Positions 1 through 7,048 of a stretch of DNA of 64,000 nt are shown one piece after another (the first letter of the stretch is position 1; every line of letters begins with the position of its first letter). The notes beneath the pieces are model-generated. The model had not been told where the DNA came from, ran no database searches, and saw only the letters and a program-made list of their open reading frames with translations. Made by a program: the position numbers and the translations under genes. The stretch is from Candidatus Melainabacteria bacterium (GTDB taxonomy: Bacteria; Cyanobacteriota; Vampirovibrionia; Obscuribacterales; Obscuribacteraceae): the NCBI GenBank assembly GCA_003153555.1, contig PLZS01000099.1:79084-143083 (forward strand), written 5' to 3'.

Positions 1-198
1 GCCGGCAATCCTGCTTGCCGCGGACTGATTGGCAGACCAAACTCCAACCCACCACCACTTCTGCCAGTGGTTGCAATAAGCGATAGAGATCGCTGTTCCG
101 AGAGGTCCTTTAACCTCGCTGAGAACTATTGATGTCTCGAAATCCACGGTGCTTTTGCCCGGTTTCAAGCCAATCAATTCGAAGTCATTAATGATCAT
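1..198 (-). CDS. Unknown protein, SINDF-leader family (cut by window edge)
   Basis: Starts with ATG at 198, with a weak GTGAG ribosome site 7 bases upstream, and runs open for 66 codons to the window edge. The first 20 residues (MIINDFELIGLKPGKSTVDF) match the starts of the genes at 3654 and 4063. The rest is different and Trp-rich (a WWW run near residue 50). The untranslated leader and spacer module upstream are also shared with those two genes, so only the front end is conserved. Function is unknown. Confidence 0.7.
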   Translation of the reverse strand, partial: MIINDFELIGLKPGKSTVDFETSIVLSEVKGPLGTAISIAYCNHWQKWWWVGVWSANQSAASRIAG

Positions 199-238
199 GT
201 TGTTTCTCACTGTTTACAGCTGTTGCGCACTGCGCGCA

Positions 239-291
239 GAAAGTCACCTGACTTTCTTGAATAAGCACGAACATGCTCATTCAGCAAAGTC
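239..291 (-). repeat. Spacer module, H2 half only
   Basis: Holds the H2 structure: GAAAGTCACCTGACTTTC, then TGAATAAGCA...TGCTCATTCA, then GCAAAGTC. No H1 hairpin follows. The expected H1 position is occupied by the fitAB pair, which has a second partial H2 copy on its far side. Confidence 0.85.
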
Positions 292-396
292 GGAGAGACG
301 CAGGAAAAGAGATCGATTGTCTATTCGATTCATGACCAAAGCAAGCACCCTAGTCGAGGGCGATCGGGAGAGAAGTCCAGTCTTTGATTGAGGAAT

Positions 397-828
397 TTAG
401 TTCTGTGAAAGCTGCGGAAAAGGATTGATAATTTCGATTGCACAGTCTTCAAAATCATGAAAGTTACGAGTGGCCACTGCGAACCCCTTAGTTCTGGCAA
501 TCGAGGCAATCTGTCCATCTGGTAGGCTGAGCGGTCGACCGAGTTCTCGGCGCTCCGCCATAAGCTGTCCATAAACTCGTGCGGCCGCTTCATCAAACAC
601 CAAGATGCGATTTGCGAAAGCTTCCGCGACAAATCTGTCAAATACCTCTTGCAGCCTGCGACGACACTTGCTTTGCGGCATTATGCATAATCCATAAGCT
701 ATCTCGCCAATCGTAACTGTTGTCAGATAAAGGGTAGCTGTTTCTTGCTTGTTCAACCAGTCAATTACCGATTGGCAAGGAGCAGGTTTCATCGCCTCCG
801 ATATGACATTTGTATCGATGATGATCAC
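397..828 (-). CDS. fitB: FitB/VapC-type PIN-domain toxin
   Basis: A 143-residue PIN-domain protein, expected to act as a metal-dependent RNase toxin. The N-terminus MIIIDTNVISE carries the first acidic residue (D5). E42, D104 (LPDGQIASIA) and the TRNFHDF segment (N122, D125) complete the usual PIN active-site set, so it looks intact. The ATG overlaps the stop of the antitoxin gene by four bases (ATGA), the classic toxin-antitoxin layout. Family assignment is by motif. Whether the pair acts as an addiction module here is inference. Confidence 0.88.
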   Translation of the reverse strand: MIIIDTNVISEAMKPAPCQSVIDWLNKQETATLYLTTVTIGEIAYGLCIMPQSKCRRRLQEVFDRFVAEAFANRILVFDEAAARVYGQLMAERRELGRPLSLPDGQIASIARTKGFAVATRNFHDFEDCAIEIINPFPQLSQN

Positions 829-1079
829 TGGTCGTTCAAATTTTCATTCACCATATATGGTGGCTCATGCGGTTCACGAGCCGGAAGCACCAACTCAATT
901 CCTCGGCTTGTTCCGAAACGAGAGACAAATAAATCACCCAGGCGTTTAGGCGATGAAACAGCCAGTTTGAGTATCTGCCTGGCTTCTTCCTCCATAGAAA
1001 CGCCATGTTCAAGAGCCCGCAATCTCAATTGCTCGTATGTATCTTCATCTAACTTTCTAACGCTTAGACTTCTGAACAT
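825..1079 (-). CDS. fitA: FitA-type ribbon-helix-helix antitoxin
   Basis: An 84-residue protein starting MFRSLSVRKLDEDTYEQL, followed by RALEHGVSMEEEARQIL. This is the FitA/VapB-like ribbon-helix-helix pattern. ATG at 1079 is chosen because GTGAGG lies 6 bases upstream and the fold begins there. It should bind the PIN toxin and repress the shared promoter. The C-terminal part (about residues 45-84) would wrap the toxin. The gene lies directly upstream of and overlaps fitB. Confidence 0.85.
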   Translation of the reverse strand: MFRSLSVRKLDEDTYEQLRLRALEHGVSMEEEARQILKLAVSSPKRLGDLFVSRFGTSRGIELVLPAREPHEPPYMVNENLNDQ

Positions 1080-1124
1080 CGCCAGCCTCACTCTTTTAAC
1101 TTCAAATTCGACGAAACAAATCCA

Positions 1125-1142
1125 TGCTAGCACGTGCTGGCA
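1125..1142 (-). promoter_or_regulatory. Palindrome upstream of fitAB (putative operator)
   Basis: TGCTAGCAC-GTGCTGGCA is an almost perfect 18-bp inverted repeat 46 bp before the fitA start. Ribbon-helix-helix antitoxins usually autoregulate through such sites, so it is a candidate operator. Confidence 0.45.
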
Positions 1143-1160
1143 TTCCGACCAACATTGGGC

Positions 1161-1180
1161 GCATTCAGCAAAGTCGGAGA
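1161..1180 (-). repeat. Partial H2 module right of fitAB
   Basis: GCATTCAGCAAAGTCGGAGA repeats the end of the module at 239-291 (19 bases match 278-296). The two copies bracket fitAB as direct repeats. Confidence 0.7.
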
Positions 1181-1187
1181 AGCGGAG

Positions 1188-1220
1188 ACCGGTCACAGCG
1201 TTCATAACGCTGTGACCGGT
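1188..1220 (-). terminator. 15-bp perfect hairpin after the gene at 1230
   Basis: ACCGGTCACAGCGTT, a 3-base loop, and the exact complement. It lies 9 bases beyond the stop of the upstream gene. There is no T-tract, so it may stabilise the transcript rather than terminate it. Confidence 0.6.
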
Positions 1221-1229
1221 GTTTGTTAG

Positions 1230-1574
1230 TTACTTGTTCGCGGCCGGTGTGATTTTACCGCCGCGATTTTTCACATTGGCGTTTTTGTGAACGACGCCAC
1301 TCGAGCCAGTTTCGGCAAAACCGTTTGAGAACGGAAACGCCTCGAACGTGCAGTTGGCTTCAGCATAGAACGTGCAGCCTCTCAGTCCAATGAGATGAGC
1401 CCTGCTACGGCCAAAGACCATCGAGCCATCGCCACAATGTACAGTTCCGGAAGACGTGACTGTCGAACGGTATCCGGCATGGATGGTCGACCCATGCTCG
1501 CCTTCCCACTCCTCGTCCTCCAGCGCTTCGACCGTTTGACCAGCCTTGGCGATTTGAATTTTTGAACGTGCCAT
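1230..1574 (-). CDS. Unknown protein, possible beta-helix
   Basis: 114 residues. ATG at 1574 follows AAGGACTAACACA. The middle (about residues 28-85) is a run of short Gly/Ser/Thr-rich strands with regular turns (STIHAGYRS, TVTSSGTVHCG, SMVFGRS, CTFYAEANCTF), the look of a right-handed beta-helix or bactofilin-like fold. No catalytic motif is visible and the fold is a guess from the repeat pattern. It is followed by a 15-bp hairpin and preceded by an H1/H2 spacer. Confidence 0.72.
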   Translation of the reverse strand: MARSKIQIAKAGQTVEALEDEEWEGEHGSTIHAGYRSTVTSSGTVHCGDGSMVFGRSRAHLIGLRGCTFYAEANCTFEAFPFSNGFAETGSSGVVHKNANVKNRGGKITPAANK

Positions 1575-1648
1575 TGTGTTAGTCCTTAGTTGTGTGCCAT
1601 CACTCTTGATGGCACCATGTTGACCGCGCCGATTGTTTCGTGCGCGGA

Positions 1649-1739
1649 GAAAGCCAGACGACCTTCTTGAATGAGCACAGCATGCGCATTCAGCAAAGTC
1701 GCATGGGCAGCTCGGGGCTGGCTTGGCGCCAGTCCCGAA
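1649..1739 (-). repeat. Spacer module H1+H2
   Basis: H1 is TCGGGGCTGGC...GCCAGTCCCGA (1712-1738). H2 has TGAATGAGCA...TGCGCATTCA and GCAAAGTC. The outer stem is degraded here (GAAAGCC...ACCTTC). Confidence 0.8.
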
Positions 1740-1828
1740 CTTTGTTAGGCTTCATCGAGGTTGACGAGCCGATTCGGGCGTCTTTTCGATGAGGGCAAGC
1801 AGTTTTGCAGTCCTGGGGATGACCTGAG

Positions 1829-2266
1829 TCAGTCCTTGGGGCTACCTGACTGTTTTGCTGCCGACAAGGTGAAGGTCGGCTCGTTAAGACTGTCGAACAG
1901 GCACCAGAAGTGATCCGGCTCCTCCGTTTCGGATCTCGCTCCGTTTGGAACGTCGGCGTAAACAGCCCAGGTCCCTCCGTAGTATGGACGCAGTCGAATG
2001 TTTCCATAGCGAAGTTGGCGCAGACGGTTCACAAGATCCACCGTCGAACCAAGGGGAATGATGGAAATCGGAGCCTTGAGGTCATAGAGATACTCTCCCA
2101 AGATACCCCATTTAAAATGAGCTCCTTCGAAGGGAACGCGAAACCGGAAACTCGTGTACCCCTGATGGACAAGCGAGGCCAAATCCGTTTCAAGCTTGCG
2201 CAGCCTATTTTCCCAATGCTTCGCATTCTCATCCGCGAAGACTTGTTCTCCAGAAACCTTTGCCAT
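1829..2266 (-). CDS. Unknown protein, paralog of the gene at 2577
   Basis: 145 residues. ATG at 2266 follows AAGGAACAAGGTC. It aligns with the next gene upstream over about 80 residues: (H)W-x3-LxxLET near residue 20, a G-Y/I-T-x-F/I-x-F-R-x-P strand near 37-44, and STVDL (TVDL in the partner) followed by L-x-x-L-x-Y near 75-85. The two are adjacent, so a tandem duplication followed by divergence is likely. No known family was recognised. Confidence 0.78.
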   Translation of the reverse strand: MAKVSGEQVFADENAKHWENRLRKLETDLASLVHQGYTSFRFRVPFEGAHFKWGILGEYLYDLKAPISIIPLGSTVDLVNRLRQLRYGNIRLRPYYGGTWAVYADVPNGARSETEEPDHFWCLFDSLNEPTFTLSAAKQSGSPKD

Positions 2267-2576
2267 GACCTTGTTCCTTCATTGCTGACTCGTCCCCAAG
2301 TTGGGACAGTCTGTTCAAGACTCACGATGTATGCATCTTGCCGGGGCTGCCTTGCGCCAGTCCCGGGTTCCAGTTTATCGCCTAATGACTGACCTCCTGG
2401 ACAGCAGGCGTTTGAGGGTTTCCTGACTGGACATGCGTTTTCTCCATGCTTTGTTGTGGGATGTGACAAGACAACGGCTTTATCGCAACGAGCATTGCTT
2501 GCTGCAAGTTGCATCGCCAATGGTGATGATCGGGCTAGCACAGGACATGGTGTTCGTACGCCCTGTGCGTTGTCGG
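2267..2576 (-). other. Gap of about 310 bases with degraded spacer elements
   Basis: Contains a recognisable H1 hairpin (CCGGGGCTG...CCAGTCCCGG, 2341-2366), a small hairpin GTCCCCAAGTTGGGAC (2292-2307), and a fragment GACAAGACAACGGCT near 2468 resembling the left arm of the hairpins at 6585 and 8218. No H2 and no convincing gene are seen. Confidence 0.6.
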
Positions 2577-3068
2577 TTAGGCAGCCGGCGAGATGACTTC
2601 GCGAAGCCCGTCGCAATGGATGAAGAAGAGTCGGTCCGTTTCGGCAGGCGATTTGCTGGCGGATAGCAGCACTATTTGTCCGCCGTCCAATACGGTGATT
2701 CGGAACGATTCGATCACTGCGAATTCGCCCGACGGATTCTGCTTGTCGTTCACCCGCACGGACGAACCAACGAACTGCCGTTGCATCCCGTGATTGACGT
2801 AGTTGTGAACCAACTCGACTTCATAGCCAAGCCGTTGGAGCGCTTCCATCAGATCGACGGTCCAGCCGACGGGGCGGACCTGCGTATACGGAAACAGCCA
2901 GAACAGCCACTGCTGCGTGAACTCGACGCCGTTGTCGGGAAGTCGAAACTCGATGTTTGTGATTCCCTCGGCGGCGAAGAGTTTCATGCAGGTTTCCAGA
3001 TTCGCCAACTTCTCTTTCCACTGCGGCGTATTGACGAGGTTCAGGATGTTGAGGTATTTGGTATTCAT
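2577..3068 (-). CDS. Unknown protein, paralog of the gene at 1829
   Basis: 163 residues. ATG at 3068 follows AAGGAGCAACAGC. It shares the W-x3-LxxLET, ITNIEFRLP and TVDLMEALQRLGY segments with the neighbouring gene, and has a longer C-terminal half ending in KSPAETDRLFFIHCDGLREV. It is predicted soluble, with no signal peptide. The role is unknown. Confidence 0.78.
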   Translation of the reverse strand: MNTKYLNILNLVNTPQWKEKLANLETCMKLFAAEGITNIEFRLPDNGVEFTQQWLFWLFPYTQVRPVGWTVDLMEALQRLGYEVELVHNYVNHGMQRQFVGSSVRVNDKQNPSGEFAVIESFRITVLDGGQIVLLSASKSPAETDRLFFIHCDGLREVISPAA

Positions 3069-3110
3069 GCTGTTGCTCCTTATATGATTACACGCCAGGA
3101 TTGACGTGCC

Positions 3111-3197
3111 GGAAGTCTTGCGACTCTTCTGAATGGCACACAGCATGCTCATTCAGCAAAGCCGTATTGAGACTTCGGGGCTGACAGTGCCCCGAAG
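3111..3197 (-). repeat. Spacer module H1+H2
   Basis: H1 is a compact CTTCGGGGC...GCCCCGAAG type hairpin (3173-3197). H2 has TGAATGGCA...TGCTCATTCA. The sequence beside it (CACGCCAGGATTGACGTG) is repeated beside the module at 9773. Confidence 0.78.
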
Positions 3198-3204
3198 AAT
3201 TGTT

Positions 3205-3252
3205 TAACAGCCCGTTTATTTGCGGACTACTCGCATCATGTTCGTCTTGTCT
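3205..3252 (-). pseudogene. 3'-end remnant of a gene like that at 9931
   Basis: Matches the last 40 or so bases of the gene at 9931 and its downstream sequence (shared TGCGGACT..CGCATCATG..TCGT). It would encode only a MMR-x-VRK tail. No body of the gene is present. Confidence 0.6.
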
Positions 3253-3263
3253 TGTCCCGAACT

Positions 3264-3307
3264 TTGTTTGTCCGACACGGTTTAGAACTTCCAAGCCGCT
3301 GTCGGAA
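3264..3307 (-). repeat. 3'-UTR repeat with TTGGAACTTCCAA-type palindrome
   Basis: First of three copies (others 11252-11295 and 13953-13996). Each lies between a stop codon and an H1 hairpin. Consensus (plus strand) is GTTTGTTCGACGGCGGATT then GGAACTTCCAAG..GCTATCGGA. This copy is the most degraded. Confidence 0.65.
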
Positions 3308-3402
3308 TGAAGATGCCGAGCCCAATGTTGCCCCTTGCCGGCGGTTCCGGGCTTCAGCACGTAGTTATGCTCGGCTGAAGCCCGGCGTCTTTCGGGACCC
3401 GA

Positions 3403-3654
3403 TTATGGTTCCCCTCTGCAAAACTTCCAGCCCAATGCCTCCCAGGCCAGCATGAGAAGCATGCTTTCATCGTCATTTGCGACATTCAAGTTGGAGTTGA
3501 CATAATCGACAACTCGTTCTCTTTCGAGCGCCGAAAGGGGTTTCCCTTCGTCTCGACGAGCCTTCAGAGCAAGGAACATGAGGAGGAGCCCAACGGAATC
3601 CACGGTGTTTTTGACCGGCTTCAAGCCAATCAAGTCGAAGTCATTAATGCTCAT
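3403..3654 (-). CDS. Unknown protein, SINDF-leader family
   Basis: 83 residues from ATG at 3654. An in-frame GTG 12 bases earlier overlaps the ribosome site GTGAG and is less likely. It is a tandem paralog of the gene at 3827. The N-terminal MSINDFDLIGLKPVKNTVD and the central KPLSALERERVVDYVNSNL are shared, while the tails differ completely (WEALGWKFCRGEP here). Probably a small helical protein of unknown role. Confidence 0.78.
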   Translation of the reverse strand: MSINDFDLIGLKPVKNTVDSVGLLLMFLALKARRDEGKPLSALERERVVDYVNSNLNVANDDESMLLMLAWEALGWKFCRGEP

Positions 3655-3694
3655 GTTGTTTCTCACTGTTTACAGCTGTTGCGCACTGCGCGCA

Positions 3695-3787
3695 GAAAGC
3701 CACCTGACTTTCTTGAACAAGCACGAACATGCTCATTCAGCAAAGCCCGGAGATGGTCTCCGGGGCTGACAAAAGCCAGTCCCGGAG
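3695..3787 (-). repeat. Spacer module H1+H2
   Basis: Complete module, almost identical to 4104-4197. H2 shows GAAAGCC...GACTTTC, which still pairs through a G-U. H1 is CTCCGGGGCTG...CAGTCCCGGAG (3758-3787). Confidence 0.9.
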
Positions 3788-3826
3788 CTTGGTCAAAATT
3801 CCACAGGGACTCAGGTATTCTCTCGA

Positions 3827-4063
3827 TTATGGCTGCTCGGTCACGAACTTCTGAACAGCCTCGATGGTAGATCTTTCATCGTCATTTGCGAGCATCAAGT
3901 TAGAGTTGACATAATCGATCACTCGCTGTCTTTCGAGCGTCGAAAGGGGTTTCCCTTGTCCGCGACGAGCCTCCAGATGACGGTACATAAGGAAGAGTCC
4001 ATCGAAATCCACGGTGTTTTTGACCGGCTTCAAGCCAATCAAGTCGAAGTCATTAATGCTCAT
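3827..4063 (-). CDS. Unknown protein, SINDF-leader family
   Basis: 78 residues from ATG at 4063, paralogous to the gene at 3403 (shared leader and KPLSTLERQRVIDYVNSNL core) with a different C-terminus (TIEAVQKFVTEQP). The coding start, 5'-UTR and module (about 4005-4160) are nearly identical in sequence to 3596-3750, so the duplicated unit includes the spacer. Confidence 0.78.
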   Translation of the reverse strand: MSINDFDLIGLKPVKNTVDFDGLFLMYRHLEARRGQGKPLSTLERQRVIDYVNSNLMLANDDERSTIEAVQKFVTEQP

Positions 4064-4139
4064 GTTGTTTCTCACTGTTTACAGCTGTTGCGCACTGCGC
4101 GCAGAAAGCCACCTGACTTTCTTGAACAAGCACGAACAT
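4053..4139 (-). CDS. Possible leader peptide coupled to the gene at 4063
   Basis: A 28-codon frame starting at an ATG in the H2 loop (MFVLVQESQVAF...) and stopping 11 bases inside the next gene. The same arrangement is present before the gene at 3654. It may be only a by-product of the conserved H2 sequence. Confidence 0.3.
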   Translation of the reverse strand: MFVLVQESQVAFCAQCATAVNSEKQHEH

Positions 4140-4197
4140 GCTCATTCAGCAAAGCCCGGCGATAGTCTCCGGGGCTGACTAAAAGCCAGTCCCGGAG
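4104..4197 (-). repeat. Spacer module H1+H2
   Basis: Complete module, with H1 at 4167-4197 and H2 at 4104-4155. See 3695-3787 for its near twin. Confidence 0.9.
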
Positions 4198-4228
4198 TTC
4201 GTGATTTAGCTGGTCAGGTTCGCTCAAG

Positions 4229-4696
4229 TTAATAGCTGTCTTCGTTGTAGGAGCCCCAAGTGTTACCGCTTGTGATGACGAACAGAGAAATCAGCGCCAT
4301 CAGGAACGCGTCACAAATGACAACGAGCAAGACCTGCAAACCGAACATCCAGGGTGCAAGCAAGACTGCCAGAATGACAGTGCTTGCAATGCCGACCAGA
4401 GCCGATTTGCTTGCATGTAGATAAGCCCACATGCACGCCAGCCAAGTGGCGATAAGCCCGCCTATCATAGGCAGAACACCCGGTCCGTTGCTGTCCAGGT
4501 GTTCGAGGCTTATTCCCCAATTGAAGGCGAACATGCCTATGGCTGAGAGAAACCAGCAGATCGCAACGATTCGAGCCTGTTGGTTTTGGCTTACTGTAGG
4601 CGAGTTCTTTGCGCCTTTTGTGCCAGGCTCCGGAGTGGAGTTACACCCATGAAAAACCGCCCATCCCTGTGGAAGAAACTTGTTGGTGTCAGACAT
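4229..4696 (-). CDS. Unknown four-helix membrane protein
   Basis: 155 residues. ATG at 4696 follows CGGAGGACAAAA. After a polar 40-residue N-terminus come four hydrophobic segments (about 43-61, 74-92, 98-115 and 118-140), ending in a short polar tail NTWGSYNEDSY. No conserved charged residue inside the helices suggests transport. Function is unknown. Confidence 0.78.
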   Translation of the reverse strand: MSDTNKFLPQGWAVFHGCNSTPEPGTKGAKNSPTVSQNQQARIVAICWFLSAIGMFAFNWGISLEHLDSNGPGVLPMIGGLIATWLACMWAYLHASKSALVGIASTVILAVLLAPWMFGLQVLLVVICDAFLMALISLFVITSGNTWGSYNEDSY

Positions 4697-4819
4697 TTTT
4701 GTCCTCCGTTGAGTTGCGAGAGTTTGACTGTTATCAGCTCCAGAGATCTTGTAGTTAAAGCACGCAGGAGGGAGCTGTAATACACCCGGTTGCGCGAAGT
4801 CAGCACGATGATTGAGTGC

Positions 4820-4849
4820 CTCCGGGGCTGATACAAACCAGTCCCGGAG
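4820..4849 (-). repeat. Spacer hairpin H1 alone
   Basis: CTCCGGGGCTG...CAGTCCCGGAG between the stop of the gene at 4857 and the start of that at 4696. No H2 is found in this gap. Confidence 0.8.
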
Positions 4850-4856
4850 TCATGTG

Positions 4857-5114
4857 TCAGCATTGCTGATGAGAGGCCAGGTCGCGCATCACCGACCCCA
4901 TTAAGCTCCTTTTAACCTGTTGCTTGATGTCGCCGATCCGAAAGTTCGACTCCGAATACTGGTTCATAGCAAGCTCGGCCGCAGCAACAAGATCTACCTC
5001 GTTGTCGAACTTAGCAACTAGTGTCTTGACCGTAGGGAACCTTTCCTCCGAGCTCACGAACAAGCTCACAGCGAGCGCAACGCAAGCATCGAAGGCATCT
5101 ACCGAATTTGTCAT
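4857..5114 (-). CDS. Unknown small protein
   Basis: 85 residues. ATG at 5114 is preferred because GAAGGATGTCAAA precedes it. The upstream ATG at 5126 is possible. It is mostly helical, with an Ala/Val-rich first half and a basic C-terminus (QQVKRSLMGSVMRDL). No family was recognised. Confidence 0.68.
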   Translation of the reverse strand: MTNSVDAFDACVALAVSLFVSSEERFPTVKTLVAKFDNEVDLVAAAELAMNQYSESNFRIGDIKQQVKRSLMGSVMRDLASHQQC

Positions 5115-5167
5115 TTTGACATCCTTCATTTTCCACATGTTTGACCGCGTGCAAGGTGTTCAGATGG

Positions 5168-5413
5168 TCAGGAGTGATGCGCCCGACTACAGACGGTAAT
5201 CAGACCGATGATGCCGGCCCCGACGATGGCAGCAGCCATGTAGGCGAGGTTTTGGATGTACAACGGCGCGGCGACGGCGATTACGACTGCGGCAGTGTAA
5301 CCACCGGAGTGATTGCGCATGGAACGCACCACGATCAGAAACAGCATGATGCCAATCAGAGTCTGTACAAGGACGGGCATCGTCGCGGCGGTGTAGACAG
5401 TTGCGATGTTCAT
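5168..5413 (-). CDS. Small membrane protein, full-length partner of the 11022 remnant
   Basis: 81 residues. ATG at 5413 follows AAAGGGAAAGTT. Three hydrophobic stretches (about 10-29, 38-54 and 57-74) make it a small integral membrane protein. The C-terminal 50 residues (MRNHSGGYTAAVVIAVAAPLY to the end) match the remnant at 11022-11177. Confidence 0.75.
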   Translation of the reverse strand: MNIATVYTAATMPVLVQTLIGIMLFLIVVRSMRNHSGGYTAAVVIAVAAPLYIQNLAYMAAAIVGAGIIGLITVCSRAHHS

Positions 5414-5452
5414 AACTTTCCCTTTCAGTTGGATCTAAGTGCACTGCGTGCC

Positions 5453-5542
5453 GAAAGTCACCTGACTTTCTTGAATGAGCACGAACATGCTCATTCAGCA
5501 AAGCCACATGGGTAGCTCGGGGCTGGCCTAAGCCAGTCCCGA
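5453..5542 (-). repeat. Spacer module H1+H2
   Basis: H2 GAAAGTCACCTGACTTTC plus TGAATGAGCA...TGCTCATTCA is a perfect example. H1 is the CTCGGGGCTGGC...GCCAGTCCCGA variant (5516-5542). Confidence 0.9.
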
Positions 5543-5563
5543 ACTTTGATTATTCTGCTGATG

Positions 5564-5809
5564 TTAGCTTAGATACGGAAGCTTGCCGCCACTGATGACC
5601 AAGGCAAAAACGACGTCAAACGCCGCCATTACCAACAGCCAGAAACAAACCTGTTTCAGCTTGATCACATAGCCCTTGAACTTGGCCCAGACTGGATGCT
5701 TTGCATCGAAAATCGCCGCATCCGCCATTGCGTTTCCGCCGGGAGCTTGGCGAATCATGGCTTCTAGAGCTGCGAGACCGTCATTCGGATGTTCTTCTTT
5801 CAAGCTCAT
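5564..5809 (-). CDS. Unknown protein with one membrane helix
   Basis: 81 residues. ATG at 5809 follows AGAAGGGAATAGAC. It has a soluble N-terminal half and one C-terminal membrane segment (about residues 53-74, VCFWLLVMAAFDVVFALVIS). It could be a tail-anchored protein. Function is unknown. Confidence 0.75.
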   Translation of the reverse strand: MSLKEEHPNDGLAALEAMIRQAPGGNAMADAAIFDAKHPVWAKFKGYVIKLKQVCFWLLVMAAFDVVFALVISGGKLPYLS

Positions 5810-5876
5810 GTCTATTCCCTTCTTCTCTCAGTTGTGTCGCACGCGTGCCGATTTCTTACCGTCGGCCGATGTTTGC

Positions 5877-6557
5877 TTACTCGACCTCCACGGGCTGGTG
5901 CCGATGTCGCCAGTAGGCTGGTCCGTAATTGAGAAACATTTGTTGACCAGCTGGGATGAACTTCGTGGCGACCAGAACCAGGTGTTTGACGCCATCGATG
6001 ATCACATAGACCGGACGAACGTTGGCATGCCGCGCGGAGTGGTTCATGAACCTCAGATAGTTTCCGCGGTCGCGCCCGTCGATGGTCAGGTGAACGAAGC
6101 GTTCGAACAGATCCCATAGACCCCATTTCTGGCGAACGGTGCAGTTGAACAGGTAGTCATTTTCTCCATCGTCGTTTCGGTTGTGACGAACGAGTCCGGT
6201 GAATTCCGCTAAGAATCCCTCGGGCTCGATATCTTCCCCTGCGAACAGTCCATGTCCGACCTCGTCGCTGATTTTGGCGATAACGAGATTGGCCGTGTAG
6301 CCGAGGCGCACCATCTCGCCATATCGCTGCAGCCTCAGTGCCTCGAGACCACGTTCGGTCGTCAGAATTTTACACCCCTCCGCGAATGCCAGCTTGGTAG
6401 CCCAGATCACGCCGAATCGACGTTGAAACTCGGCTTCCGAGATGCTCTCGATTCTCCCGTCGTCGGCTCTGACGTTGATTCGCGTGCTGCCGGCTTCTGG
6501 GCTTCCGAGACCGCCTGACTCCGATGTTCTGTGGAGTTCGCCCGTGTCGGTAGGCAT
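5877..6557 (-). CDS. SET-domain protein methyltransferase
   Basis: 226 residues. ATG at 6557 follows a strong TAGGAGGTAACA. A SET domain spans about residues 97-212: GHGLFAGEDI at 101-110, RGNYLRFMNHSARHANV with the N-H-x motif at 172-174, and the closing LNYG at 209-212. These SET hallmarks bind S-adenosylmethionine and the target lysine, so a protein lysine methyltransferase is likely. The first 95 residues are unrelated to the domain. No post-SET cysteines are present. The substrate is unknown. A host protein or another protein of this element is possible. Confidence 0.88.
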   Translation of the reverse strand: MPTDTGELHRTSESGGLGSPEAGSTRINVRADDGRIESISEAEFQRRFGVIWATKLAFAEGCKILTTERGLEALRLQRYGEMVRLGYTANLVIAKISDEVGHGLFAGEDIEPEGFLAEFTGLVRHNRNDDGENDYLFNCTVRQKWGLWDLFERFVHLTIDGRDRGNYLRFMNHSARHANVRPVYVIIDGVKHLVLVATKFIPAGQQMFLNYGPAYWRHRHQPVEVE

Positions 6558-6584
6558 TGTTACCTCCTAATCTCAGTTCTGTGA

Positions 6585-6630
6585 TGAGACAACGGCGCTA
6601 TAGGTGGTGCCTTTTAGAGCCGTTGTCTCA
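6585..6630 (-). repeat. Hairpin of the GACAACGGC family
   Basis: TGAGACAACGGC...GCCGTTGTCTCA, a 12-bp perfect stem, in the leader of the SET gene. A relative sits before the ParA-like gene (8218-8256), and a fragment lies near 2468. Confidence 0.8.
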
Positions 6631-6703
6631 ATTTGTAGAGTGGTTGGGACTGCAGCGTCACTCGCTCTCAATCTTCCTTTCCATGAGCGCACATAACATG
6701 GCG
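6620..6703 (-). pseudogene. 3'-end remnant duplicated from the ParA-like gene
   Basis: 84 bases almost identical to 7346-7429. They contain the last 13 or so codons of the ParA-like gene (...LCALMERKIESE stop at 6658) and its downstream sequence, with no gene body attached. Confidence 0.8.
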
Positions 6704-6709
6704 TGGATT

Positions 6710-6922
6710 TCAGTTTTTCGCCGGCGGCTCGTTAACTATCGCTTCTATTACTTCCTCCGGCAGTCCGAGACTACGCAGTTGTGAAGCTTTCGCACGCCTT
6801 TCAGCAGCTTGCAGTTGGGACACAGGCACTCCCATACTGTGTGCCAAGTCTTTTTCCATCTCCGTCGGCTCCAGAGCCTCAGCGATCTCGCCGCTGCCAG
6901 GTTGAGTAGGTTGATTCGACAT
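6710..6922 (-). CDS. Unknown small acidic protein
   Basis: 70 residues. ATG at 6922 follows GTGGAGTATTCC. A polar N-terminus leads into a helical region (MEKDLAHSMGVPVSQLQAAERRAKASQLRSLGLPEEVIEAIV) resembling a short helix-turn-helix or UBA-like bundle, but no family is clear. The stop lies 7 bases from the duplicated ParA-like 3' end. Confidence 0.65.
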   Translation of the reverse strand: MSNQPTQPGSGEIAEALEPTEMEKDLAHSMGVPVSQLQAAERRAKASQLRSLGLPEEVIEAIVNEPPAKN

Positions 6923-7048
6923 GGAATACTCCACTTTGGTTGCGGGGAACTTGATGGCATCCCTGCATTGCCCTGCATTCAACTGAGAGAACTAAGCGAG
7001 GTGTTCCCCATTCCAACATTCCAGCAGTGATACGCTCAGTGGGCTTTG

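Noticed and set aside
1690-2007. 105-codon minus-strand frame
   Set aside because: Overlaps the well-supported gene at 1829 and a spacer module, and has no ribosome site.
3088-3360. 90-codon frame across a spacer
   Set aside because: It runs through H1, H2 and the 3' remnants, and has no ribosome site.
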